The position numbers were made by a program, and so were the translations under genes. Below the pieces are notes generated by a model. The model searched no databases and was not told where the DNA came from. It worked only from the letters and a program-made list of their open reading frames with translations. From Siphonodentalium dalli (Eukaryota; Mollusca; Scaphopoda; Gadilida; Siphonodentaliidae), in the NCBI GenBank assembly GCA_032622095.1, contig CP136063.1, forward strand, positions 219,063,982-219,127,981: 64,000 nucleotides of DNA, in the 5' to 3' direction. The stretch's first letter is position 1. Each line of letters starts with the position of its first letter. Below, in pieces: positions 23,335 through 35,300 of the stretch.

Positions 23335-24640
23335 ATATAGTTTCCAAAACCACTAACTATCAAATGAGTGTCCCAAACCACATAACGAATGTAAACCATA
23401 TACAGAGTTACAAACCACCCACCTGGTATGCAAAACCAACATGCAAATCCAAACGACGGGTACCCCAAATCCAAATATTGAGTTTCCTTAAGCAGCCAGG
23501 TATAGTGCCTACAACCATATGCAAATAGTATCCAACCCACACATATAGTACCCCAAACCATGCATACCAAACAGCAATGATGTTTAAACCCAACCGATTA
23601 TAGTGCCATAAACAATTCAATGAATATTCCAAACCACACTGGTAGTGCCACAAACTATACAACTGGTGTTCCAAACCACACAGGTTGTGTCCCAAACCAC
23701 CACACCGGTATCTCAAATCTCAATTAGTGCTCCAAATCATACAACGTGCACACAACGAGTCTGCCAAACCATTCAATGAACGCCCAAAACCACACAAAGA
23801 GTGTATCAAATCATATAGTGAGTTTGGATGTCAGAAACCACATAACGAATGACAAATAGGCATCATGATGTACTTCATGCCACACATCTAGTGTCCAAAG
23901 CCATCTGGGTAGTGCCCTGTCATAAAACAGGTGTCCAAAACCACTCTTTCGTCTCAATCGATCAAAATTGTGTCCCAAATGGCACAATCAATGACAAAAT
24001 CAGTGTCCCAAATCCAACCAATTGGTGTCCCAAACTATCCAACGGGTGTCACAAACCACCCAGCTGGTGACACAAACCATCACATAAGTTCCAGCCCATC
24101 CAACAGGCGTCACAAAACATCTGCTAACTGTCATATATAGTGTACACACCTCCATCGAGTATTCCAGACCATCAAATTAGTCTTCCAAAGCATCCACTGA
24201 GTTTACCAAACCATGGGACACTCGCTGGATGGTTTGAGATATTCGATGGGTTGTTTTCTACACTTGTTTGTGGCACTCATTGTATGGAGCGGGACATTCA
24301 TGGTGGTTTGAGACACTAGTTTAATATTGTTAGACACTCCTGTTGATTTGAGGCAATCGTCATGTGGCTTGGGACACTTACTGGATGATTATGGACACTC
24401 TTTGATTTGTTTGGGACACCCATTGGGTGGTAAGTTGGGGTACTCAATTGATGGATGGTTTGAGACACTCATCGATTGGTTTGGGACACTGTGGTTTGGA
24501 ACACACATTTGGCGGATTTTTACAGGATTTGATGGGTTTGGGTTGATAGGGATACCTGTTAGGTGGTTTGCGACACAATTTGGCTGATTTTGGGATGCCA
24601 ATTATATGGACTGGGACACTCGTCGGTTGGTTTGGTATAC
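23335..24640. repeat. Minisatellite folded as an inverted repeat (block A)
   Basis: 23335-24205 consists of degenerate units of about 20-24 bp around GTGTCCCAAACCAC. From 24212 to 24640 the same unit continues as its reverse complement (GTGGTTTGGGACAC). The switch point is at about 24210 (CCAAACCATGGGACACTC). Confidence 0.8.
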
Positions 24641-24659
24641 TACTAAGAAATGTTTTTGA

Positions 24660-26360
24660 CATCCGTTAGCCTGATTAGACGAAACTTGATAATACTATGA
24701 ATTTCGGCTCTGTTTAGCACCCGCGTAGAGATCATATTCCACCAGCATAAAACCCGGGCACTTTTTGATGTTATGACATCGAAGTGTATAGCATTGAAAA
24801 CACTTGGGTACACATATACCGTACTCAAATATTGTTGTTTGTTTCTATATTCTCGATTTCGTAGAATACGGTTATCAGAATTCTGATGGGTGCGAAGTAA
24901 TGTTATAGATGGCCGATAAGCCGGAATTTAAAAAAAATAGTAGGACCGTCATCGAGATAATTTGGTGCAGTTTTCAAGCAAATAATATATTTCTTAGTTA
25001 TTACCTGTTCCTTAATAATATATTTCTCTGTAGGTGAAGGTTCTAACTCCAAATTACACGTTGTAAGTGACTTTGTGACCGATTTTGCTTTGCATCGCAT
25101 AAAATAGTACGGAATTTCTCCCGTATTTTTATTTAAAATGTTTATTACGATATTGGCTCACACAAGTAAAGTAAAAAAAATGCATGCAATCTCGAGCTGG
25201 GACCACCCCCTAATGTGAAGTAGATTATTGAGGAACAGGTATTGACAAAGAATATATTTCCGTCATGTTTATTCAATGTTATAAAGTTCTCCGTGAGAAC
25301 GGGATAGATCAACAAACATTTCCCAGGTTTTGTACTGGTGGAATATGATATCTCCAGGCGTTAGCCTTAGTATAGATTCATCTTTCTAGTCCCAGGTATC
25401 TGCAAAGAGCAATTTATCCCGGATATTTTTTTAGTCCCAGGTATACACAAAGGGCAACGCTCGACAAGCCTCGGATACAAGTATATATAACGCTACTGTG
25501 CTCTACATCTACCAAATATCAATATCCATATCATTTCATTGCTTACGAAAAATGGGGACATGAGAGGGTACACATTGGGAAGCTATGACTGGTGTTCCAA
25601 TCGGAATTTCTTACGTGGGGGAAGTTGGGAATTCCCTCCAAATTCAGGCCACCTTCGCCACACCCCTGTCGACAAAATAAGTTGTAGTATGGGTCCGCTA
25701 TTATGTAGATCGATTAACTATGTGGTATGTATCCTATATGTGTTACATGTATTAAAATACATGCAAAATTGTGTATATTTCGGCCGGAAGTATGAAAAAC
25801 AAACCTGAAATTACCACAATTTTCCCGCCGAATCACCAGTCAAATTGCCCGACTTTTTCCCGAAAATGCCCAAATTTAAAACTTGCAAAATGTCTTGGGA
25901 GGACTACAGTCATCCCAGCCCATGGCACGTACGGATAATTTATAATTATGCAGATGTTAATCATACTACATGTATATTCTGATATTATATAAATATATAC
26001 GTCAGTAATAACTACCCAATTCAATTCCATGTTTTCCTATAATTATGCAATAATGTGCTTACCGATCACATGCAATTGTGACAATTCTATTTTGTTCCAA
26101 GCATATCTTGAATTCCACAATATTCTATGTCGCTAAAATAGTATTAAATTAATTCCAGTTCAAATTGGAAATAAGGCCATATTGCTTAAAATGAGATGTG
26201 ACAACCTGGAAGTAAAATACGTTGTATTTCAGGTACAACGGACAGAAAAGAATGCCTGATATCTTCGCGAGAAGTGAAAATACGAACTTCCCGTTTACAC
26301 CATTAGAAGCGCTATGAAATTCTGCGTTCAACGATACCAATATCTAATTTTCACCAAAAA
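24660..26360. other. Intergenic stretch (block A)
   Basis: No gene, RNA or element recognised. About 145 bp (25021-25165) is missing from block B. Two AGTCCCAGGTAT copies (25388, 25432) form a short direct repeat. Confidence 0.5.
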
Positions 26361-26404
26361 GGTCACTTAGGACAACCTGGAAATCAGGTCGCGATGTGGC
26401 TAAA

Positions 26405-27060
26405 GATATGAAAACATGGGAACTTCAGAAGAGGTAATAACCGGTGCCGATAAGTCTGGGAGGAAGCGCCGATATATTCAGGCTTTGATACGGATGTGTC
26501 TTGAATACAGGTGTCGCCACATCATGCACTCATTTGTGCCGGTCGTACCACATCCACTTCACAACGAAAGAAAAAAACATTCTGGGCAAGGGACGAGGTG
26601 AGAGGGGCGTCATTTTCTCCTTATACTTTCAAAGGTTGTAAACAGTTCGTGAGGAGTCTATAGTATATATGAACATGAAATTTGGAAATTTCAAGAAAAT
26701 ATCATATAACTTGCTGAAATCATGGGAATATTTGTCGTAATTTAAATGTATTTATTTACAATACTACAACATCAAATATGTTACTGAAGTCTATTGTTTC
26801 GATTATGGGTAATGGTTTGGAACAGCCATTATACCAATCGAATTAGCATGGTTGACTTGTCTAACAGTTGGAATTCTTGGAGATGATTTACTCGTAAAAA
26901 TAAAACCCTGCCTGTATGAACAGAGATATCCCGTTTAACACATAACAAATATGAAATATACTATTTTCAATTTTTGGTGAAAACATTCATGAAAGTCATT
27001 GAATTAATAATTTTATTCGTAATGATTCATATTTGAACATTCACTTTCAATACATTATTT
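26405..27060. other. Intergenic stretch (block A)
   Basis: AT-rich. Nothing recognised. Counterpart 58230-58890. Confidence 0.5.
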
Positions 27061-27132
27061 TTTCAAAATGTATCGGTACAAATTCAATGGCTATTATAAC
27101 CAGGAATGTGGCATAAATATGAACATAACACA

Positions 27133-27396
27133 ACCATCCTGTGTACCAGTTAAGGCACCATCCTGTGTATCAGTTAAGGCACCATCCTGTGTATCAGTTA
27201 AGGCACCATCCTGTGTACCAGTTAAGGCACCATCCTGCTTACCAGTTAAGGCACCATCCTGTGTATCAGTTAAGGCACCACCCTGTGTATCAGTTAAGGC
27301 ACCATCCTGTGTATCAGTTAAGGCACCACCCTGTGTATCAGTTAAGGCACCATCCTGTGTACCAGTTAAGGCACCATCCTGCGTACCAGTTAAAGC
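27133..27396. repeat. 24-bp minisatellite, 11 units (block A)
   Basis: Unit CACCATCCTGTGTACCAGTT plus AAGG. It is read in frame by a 155-codon plus-strand ORF (27068-27535) with an eight-residue repeat APSCVPVK. A 24-bp period keeps any frame open, so the ORF is weak evidence of a gene. Confidence 0.95.
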
Positions 27397-27695
27397 TATA
27401 CTTAGTAATGTTTCACTAATTTACATACACTTTTCACACATTTTCGGAAGTAGTATCCATAACGTCAACATATCAAGTGGTATTAGAGAGAATAATTGCA
27501 TCGAAATTTGTCATTTCGGCTGGAAAATAATGTAACAATGTGTCATTTTGTGCTATAAAATCTTCGTAGCAAACTTTTTGTTTAATCCGGCATATCGGTT
27601 AAATTGGGCATATGAATCCAGAGTACAAGTTACCAGAGCGTTGTGGACACCACGTACCGCCCGAATCTCGAGTATTGATGCTGATGCTAAAATAA

Positions 27696-28156
27696 CTTAA
27701 AGGCCCACTTAATTTTCGAACCCCCAGACCACATTATATACAATATGCCACATTGTATACCATTTGAAAGAGGAAGCTCCAAAACATTGTATTTTCAACT
27801 TACTCAATGTAATAAACTGTAAACATGTTGTTTTTGTTGAAATAACGACGTCCGATCTGTGCTAAAGTTTCTTCACAAAGTCTATTATTTTCAATGGATG
27901 GGAATAACACTATATATTTAGATTATAGAGTTATTCCCCTTCCATTGAAAATAAACTACTTTTTGAATTTGTTGCATTCTGGGGGCCAAAACGGAGGAAA
28001 TTATTTTATGATTTCAGCTATTTTCTATTACTCTCTGTGCACCTTCTGAGACACAGACGTTCCAAATGTTGATAAATTATAGTATTTTAATCATATTTTA
28101 TGGAAGGCACTATAAAACAAATAATCGGTGACTCGAAAATTAAGTGGTCCTTTAAG
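27696..28156. mobile_element. MITE with 24-bp inverted ends (3' of gene 1)
   Basis: CTTAAAGGCCCACTTAATTT at the left is the reverse complement of the right end (28133-28156) with one mismatch over 24 bp. It contains an internal hairpin at about 27888-27955 (TATTTTCAATGGA arms). No coding capacity. It overlaps the presumed 3' UTR and the ATTAAA signal of gene 1. Confidence 0.75.
28086..28091 (-). terminator. Possible poly(A) signal of gene 1 (ATTAAA)
   Basis: ATTAAA on the minus strand about 242 nt past the stop, the nearest standard hexamer variant I found. It lies inside a MITE. No AATAAA is closer. Confidence 0.3.
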
Positions 28157-28332
28157 GATCATTTACTCTCGCAATGTGATGTCCTCGTAAAACATAACAC
28201 TTTTGGCATTCGTGTAGCCAAGATAATGTTGCTGTCTTTGGACAATCATCCTGCAATTTCCATTAGCGGAGATTCCATTTCGACGTCCATCGGTTGGCAT
28301 TCCATATTTGTCTGTCGTCTCAGCAACATTTC

Positions 28333-28439
28333 TCAGATTCCTGAACATGTGCTACAGCAAACGAATCTGTATCTACTTTTACAAAACCAGATAGCATGTC
28401 GTCGACAAAACCCGGAGTCAAAGTTATCACCATAGCAAC
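28333..28439 (-). CDS. Gene 1 exon 16: last six-Cys module and stop
   Basis: Acceptor TTTTCAG|GTTGC. Phase 1 joins exon 15 to give Gly-Cys-Tyr-Gly-Asp. It encodes CYGDNFDSGFC, WFC and FVCCSTCSGI, then TGA at 28335-28333. The Cys spacing (C..C..C..CCxxC) matches the module in exon 15 and resembles PLAC/ShK-type folds. Identical protein in gene 2. Confidence 0.87.
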
Positions 28440-29260
28440 CTGAAAATAGACACGACAGCGTGATAAACCAGAGTATAGCACTTGATAAACAAGTAGGCAC
28501 TGTATATAAATCTAAATTTTCAAATATATTAAAAGAGACATAAAGCACTCGTAGTGGGTAAATGTTAAAAGAAATTAATAAATAGAGGATCTAAAACGAG
28601 TCCCCAGTATTTAGCGGAATTTACAAAACGAGTTCATTAAATTAGGTCTGGATCGAGCCTTTGGTAAAAACTGGTAAACTTGGGACGAGTTGGAGATTCT
28701 ATTTATTACATGATCCAAAACAACGACAAAACATTCCTAAATCAACATAAATGGGACGCGAAACTAACATCGGCTTCTATAAAGCATGGCGTAACTATGC
28801 GGTGCTTACCCACGTACATAAATAGTCTCACAGAAATAATGACTCTTTGGCATATTTAATGGCGTATATTTAATGACATAATATTTTGAGACGTGGCATA
28901 CGGAATGTACACAGACGACAACCCGGCAGTCAAAGTTTCACCTGGCACTATTTCCTGTTATTAAACGAACGTTTAATATCACAATTTATAGAATGGGTTT
29001 ATTGAATGGAATAAGGGTAGGATCATGTAATAATGTAACATACTAACCTCCACTACATGTACCACAGCAGTCACTGGACGTTCCCGAACACACTGTCTCA
29101 TAACCGTCCCTGAATAAACGTCTCCCACACGACGTCGAGGTATCTACACATGAGCTAGCTGGTCCTCTTGTGGGAGGTTGGGAAAGGTTCTCTTCTGTGG
29201 TTGTTGTCGGTGTTGTTGTTGTTGTTGTTGTTGTTGGTGGTGCTGGTTGTTGTGTTGTAG

Positions 29261-29301
<41 letters not shown>

Positions 29302-32300
29302 GGCGTCGTCGTTGTTGTTGTTGGTGGTGGTGGTTGTGTTAGTGTTGGTGATGTCGTTCTCCTTTGTGTTGTTGATGTTGTTGTTGTTGTTGGTGTTGTT
29401 GTTGATGGTCTATTCGGGTTACACGCCGCACAACATCGTTTTCGGTAGAAACTATAACGGCACCTGGTCGTACTCCGTCCTACCTCCTCGCATGTTGGTC
29501 CGTTACTGAACACTTGACCGACCTGGTCACCATATGGGCAGCTCTCTGAAAATAAGATGGATCCACTATAAATATACATGTATAACAATATACCGAGCTG
29601 GTCACCAAATGGGCTTTCTGAAAATATCATGGACCCATTATAAATACGTGTATAGCAATATACCGAGCTGATGACGGACTCATTGTCAATCCTGTACGAT
29701 GCAAAATATCTCGTCCACATAGTATATACTTTGTTCTGTATACGCAAAAGCAAGCGCACATCACATAATTCCATTATTGTACTTATTCTTTAATGTCACT
29801 TCTGAGAGTTTATGTTACCATTTCTTGTACCGTATAAGATTAATTTACTGTATAAGTTAATGTTCACACTTAACACAGAAAGAACACATACAACTGATTG
29901 GTTCACATTCATTGTTTCGGGATACAATCGAAGATTCAAATTCTACCCTGGAAAGATTTAAACGACCCGGTGGTGTATCCATACGCTATTTATATTCCCG
30001 GCTAGATTATTCGGTTTCAATATGTATCCAATGTAAGTCGCTAATATAACAATATATTAATCGGATAAGGTCCAAGCATAAAACATGTCGTGTGTATTAT
30101 AACATTTATGATGATATTACATATCTATCCATGCCCGCCTCCGGTTTCCATGGTCTTACATCAAATAAACTTCTGCAAATGCATTTTAGTATGATATTGT
30201 GCGTATTATATGCAGAATGAGGTCCCCAGAGGGTGAATTTAGTGACTCTAACCCACACAGCGGGCCAGAATCGCCGTCTCATATTCTGGGAAGCATCTGT
30301 AGTCTCAAATTAACCTTGTTTTTAGTTACCCTTCCCCTTCTGTTCAGTTTTTATATTGTCTAATTTGCAGAAGGTAAAATGAATAATCGAGGTGACAAAT
30401 GTGTGAACATCACCAACTTCAACTGCATGGGGAAATTAAAACTGATCCTAGGTCTCCCATAACAGTTGATGGTGAATTTGGTTATGCTAGCCCACTATGC
30501 AAACGAAGCGGCGTTGTTGTAATACGGTAGTTAAATTCCCGAGCAAATGATTCGATTTCCAAAATGATGATTCAATGAAATTCGTTGATATAACAAGCAA
30601 GCAAACAAGCAGTATGATGTCGTACTGTAAATTGTAGTGAATTATAAAAAGGCCCAGTTAAATTCCATTGAAACGTTAGTGGAGTGTTTCAGTTGTTAAC
30701 CATTATTTTAATAAATAATCATTGGCGAGTGTTTCCCTTATGGAATATTCAGATAATAAATAGGCCATTTGTTGAACATCTGAACATTAATTTTCCCACT
30801 AATGATTAGGAATCCTTAAGAACTTGTATTCTCTATTTTTCTACATGTCGTCTGCTTTTGTATCCTGAACATACCTCCACGTGAATACTATACCATATAA
30901 ATGCATATTTTGTTTAAGTAATGGGTTAAACCATTTAGTAAAGAAAGGGTCCAAATTAACCACTTACCGTCAAGTGCCGGTGCTTGGGGGTCAGACACAC
31001 AGCTTCCTTCAATACACCACTATAATGACAAAAGAATATTAAATTGTTTATATAATAGAGTTATCTAGAATACTGTGTGAACGAACTATCGTGTTGTCGG
31101 AAAATGATTTGCGCCCCCAATTAGGTTGCTGCCAAAAATCGCATATACGTCTGTGTATAACTCTGGTACTTGTAGCTCTGAAGAAATAAATCATTATTGA
31201 ACAAGATTCAAAAAGGCACCACGAGGGATTTGCAAATGTGGTAGTTAGAGGCTTATCTACATATAATGTATGCATCACTCACACCCTATAGTATACAATT
31301 TTGCTGCTTTATTTTGTTTGTTCTCAAGTAGAAGTAAAATTTGCACATTTGTCCACATTCGATTTATATTTTTTTTTTTCAAAATGTTGAGTATTGTGTT
31401 TTTCGTTACGACTTTGTACATATTTACATATGGATGACACCGAAATATTTATTCAAGTCATGGAATTTAAAAAAATAAGGTGAAACTTATACTTCAGCGT
31501 TTCTTGTTAGTCTAGTCCTAAAATGGTAAAATTAAAGAGCTTAAATCTAACTTATGTGTGAAAAATTACTGAGACATTCCTGAATGTAAGAGGACTGTTT
31601 GGCAACTTTTGGTACAGTTTATTAACGCAATTGATCTTTATATCGTGTATTTATCGACATATACCATATTCAAGGTTATTATTCCTACTACCAAATTATG
31701 TAGGCATAATAACGCGCAGGTTCAAATGAGACTGGTCGTGAGAGAGTGGGTGGGCGCGAAGCGCCCGGGATGGTCGATAAGATCGAGTGATCTTCTCCTT
31801 CACCCCAAAAGACTGACCGTTATGTATAGACATAATTTAAACCTTATTCCTACTTCCAAATTAGGTAGACATAACAATGTAGAGGATCAAATGAGACTGA
31901 TCGTTGACTTTAATACTAACCTTGTTGTTTCCACACGATGTGCCTCTAGCTGCTTCTATTCCACGACACCGACCGTTCGCTATACTGCAATACATTTTCT
32001 GGCAGAGTGCACCGCCTGTTCCAAAACCCTGTAAACAAAATTAACGTGAGCAAAATAAAGACATGGCTAACCACATTAAATACTGATGGAAAATCAAACT
32101 ATGGAATAATTTCTACCTATTTTTTTTTGTCTGAAATTTCCAACAATTAAAATTGTGTCCAAGTAGTTTATCACCCGTGTCCATGAAACTATGATTGGTT
32201 AACCCGTTCTATACTAATTACTCATTCACCAGTACTTCCTTTATTATAATAAAATTATGAACACTTCTGAACTTGTATTCGTTTTTCGTCTCTCTGTCGG

Positions 32301-35300
32301 TAACTTTTATTACCTTAATTACCGGATGATTAACAGACCTATATAACTGAATGGGAGAATCAATAAATTGTAAAACAACACTCACCGTGCAAACAGATGA
32401 CGTCACGCCTATGGCTTGAGTGCACTGTTCCCTAGCATCATATAGCTGGCCCGGAAGGTTAGCGATGTGACTCTCGAATTCAGTTGGATTTCCATGTGTG
32501 GCTTCATTTCCTAGGCAATAGTATGTCGTTCTGAAATTTTAAACACATAATAAGTGATAGCGCACAATACAGGGTAAATATAAACTAAGTTACAATTGAA
32601 AGGGTGAGCACAAAATAAGCTATAATATATATTGCGTAGACCATCAGTGGTAAACACAAAATAAGTTACCATATATATTGGCAAGACCAGAAATGGTAAA
32701 AACAAAATGAGTTACAAAATGTCATATCTATTGACTAGACCAGAAAGAGTAAACACAAAATAATTTACCATATCAATTGAATTGACCAGAAAGAGAAAAC
32801 ACAAAATAAGTTACCATATCTATAGATATGTTTTCTTTAAGTTTTTATTGATTAAAATTAAATATATGATATATACTGTTACAATATTGGCAAACAAGAT
32901 GATTTTGCGCACACGTTTTCGTTCACCCAGGCTATCAATACATTGCACATATCCTTTCACTCATATGCTCTTTAAATATACACGCTTCGCTTATGAGTCC
33001 CGCAAATATGTAAAACATATATAGATTTAGTCAAAAAGCTAATTGATCCACGAGTAGAATTCACAAGTGTTGTGCGCTAGCAAAAATGGAAGAGGCACCC
33101 GTAGAACCAACCCCGATCACAGGTACAAAACGAGTTACCATATATAAATATATATTCTTGGATAGTGACATGTGCACACTTAAGTTGAACTCTTCATTGA
33201 ATAACATGCAAATGGCTTAACTGAGAAAGACGATTGTCAAAGTTGTAAACCACCTTGACATATCTCAATAATGATTCTGGTGTTCAGGAATATAACGCCG
33301 AAATCGTGACAATCTAGCGGGCAAATATATGTTCCAGGTTGCAATTAAGCATCATGACGTCACGAACTGACGTCATCGATCAACTCTTAATCACGTTTAT
33401 GTCGTTTGAAATGTTCGTTTTAGACATGCCATGATGAGTGAAAGAGCAGGTGAGTGAAATGATGTGTGCAAGGTATAGGCTATACATGTAGCTGTAAACC
33501 ACCTTGACATATATCTCAATATGGATCCTGGTGTTCAGGAATATAACGCGGAAATCGTGACAACCTCGCGGAAAATATTAAGCGCCATGGCGTCACCAAC
33601 TTACGTCAGTGATCAACTTTTAATCACGTTTATGCCGTTTGATATAAAATAACCTTTCAAATGTTCGTTTAGAGACACACTGCTCTTTAAAGGTGACAAC
33701 CACGGACATAGTCGCTCGTGTGAATGACATTTGTGGTAAACATTATCGCACGATCTTACAACAGCCGGCATCCATGCACGGTCGGGATAGAAATACCAGT
33801 ATCAAATATACTGTTCAGGCTATTAGAGCTCGTGGGACCTTATATCGTCAGACTGTGTCGCGGCCGGGCATGACGCTGTATTGAGATATATATTGATCTA
33901 AACATTTTTTACAAAAATAGCAAGGCGGATGAGAAGATCTGTCGATATTTTGGAGCACATTGGGCGCGCCCAAATCTGATTCACTCACCTGTTCAGCTGT
34001 CTTAATGTTAACCCTTTACCCAACAAAACGGCCAAAACCGGCCAAATAAAGCTTCAACAGCCTAAAATATCTTCGGTCTGTCTCAATAGAACCATACAAA
34101 TATGGATATCATTGGAACCGGCTCCTTGACCACATTGTGATAGTTACAGTTATGCCCTGTGTCAATGCATTATCTTATATATGCGAGTCGACCATAGGTC
34201 GCCTCGCATATATAAGAGAATGCATTGGCCTAAAAAAAAAAAAAATTATCTCTTTTTACCATTTTTTCTTACATTCTTTAACAATTTTATAATGTTTAAT
34301 GTGTTAAGCCAATGCATTCTCTTATATATGCGAGGCGACCTATGGTCGACTCGCATATATAAGAGAATGCATTGGCACAGGGCCCTTCTGTTGGGTAAAG
34401 GGTTAATACTCTGTGATTCACTCACCTTTTTAGATATTTTAAGACTGTTTTAATGCTCGCCATTCACTCACCTTTTTAGCTGTGTTAAGAAGGTTTTAAT
34501 GCTCCTGATTGAACATGATGAATATCTCCAGGGATTATTGCTCGTGTTACTGTTCCTAAGATACACTCCTCCAGAGGCCGCCATGATGAACTGGTTTCGT
34601 AACGTGCACCCGGTTTGTGAATCGTGAGGCGCGCCAATACTGAAAATAGAAATCACTCAATTACTACACATATTGCTCAACTTTCATCAACGTATTGAGA
34701 ACCCGTCGGTCAAATATAAGGCTGTCTACAATGTGTATGATATTGCAAAGGAGATATACACAATTGCTGCCACTTGGCCTATATATTGAATCAAAGTTGC
34801 TATACAGAAACGAAGGGAGTCTCGTTCAGTAAAAGTTGGTATCAAATATAAGGCTGCTGCCATCCAAGAGTTGAAGATACGGAATAGGAATCCTATTCGT
34901 TTCTGTGTGTATTTCGGGAAAGAAAGGCAACTAAATTGCAATATTAAATGGTTAACCATTTCTTTAATAAATACTCACTGACCAGCAATACCAATATCTA
35001 CCAGAGCGCCAAGGGAGATAAACCCTGCTTTGAGTTTAGATAAGTACAATTTAAAAAGTGTTCAGATGTACCATTTATTGAACTTATTAGCTGAACATTC
35101 CCCACCAATTATTAGGAATTCTTCTCTAAACTTGCATTATATTCTAGTTTCGTTCAGATGTCATGTGCCCAATATACATGTTTCCTGAACACGCCTCCAA
35201 ATGAATAATAGACACGTACATTATATACTAAGTCTTGCACGAGAATCAATTTAGTAAATAAAGGGTAAATTCGCCGAGATAACGTTATGGTACTCACTTG

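Larger units (their letters stand above)
21801..26400. mobile_element. 4.6-kb region bounded by inverted termini (block A)
   Basis: A segment of about 30 bp beginning TCGCGACCTGATTTCCAGG at 21808 occurs reversed at 26393-26364. Between them lie the inverted minisatellite and AT-rich DNA without any transposase. It is either a large non-autonomous transposon or two MITE ends that happen to face each other. Confidence 0.35.

Noticed and set aside
28163-28348. 61-codon minus-strand ORF overlapping the stop of gene 1
   Set aside because: Out of frame with exon 16, in the presumed 3' UTR, with non-silent changes between blocks and no family resemblance.
28100-28435. 111-codon plus-strand ORF (also at 59806)
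   Set aside because: It is the antisense of exon 16 and the 3' UTR, and its start lies in a MITE end. The minus-strand frame has matching splice phase, six Cys and a stop.
29170-29509. Val/Leu/Gly-rich ORFs on the plus strand opposite the Thr linker (also at 60874-61194)
   Set aside because: They are the antisense of the (ACA)n coding repeat in exon 15. The minus-strand frame has exon borders and Cys modules on both sides.
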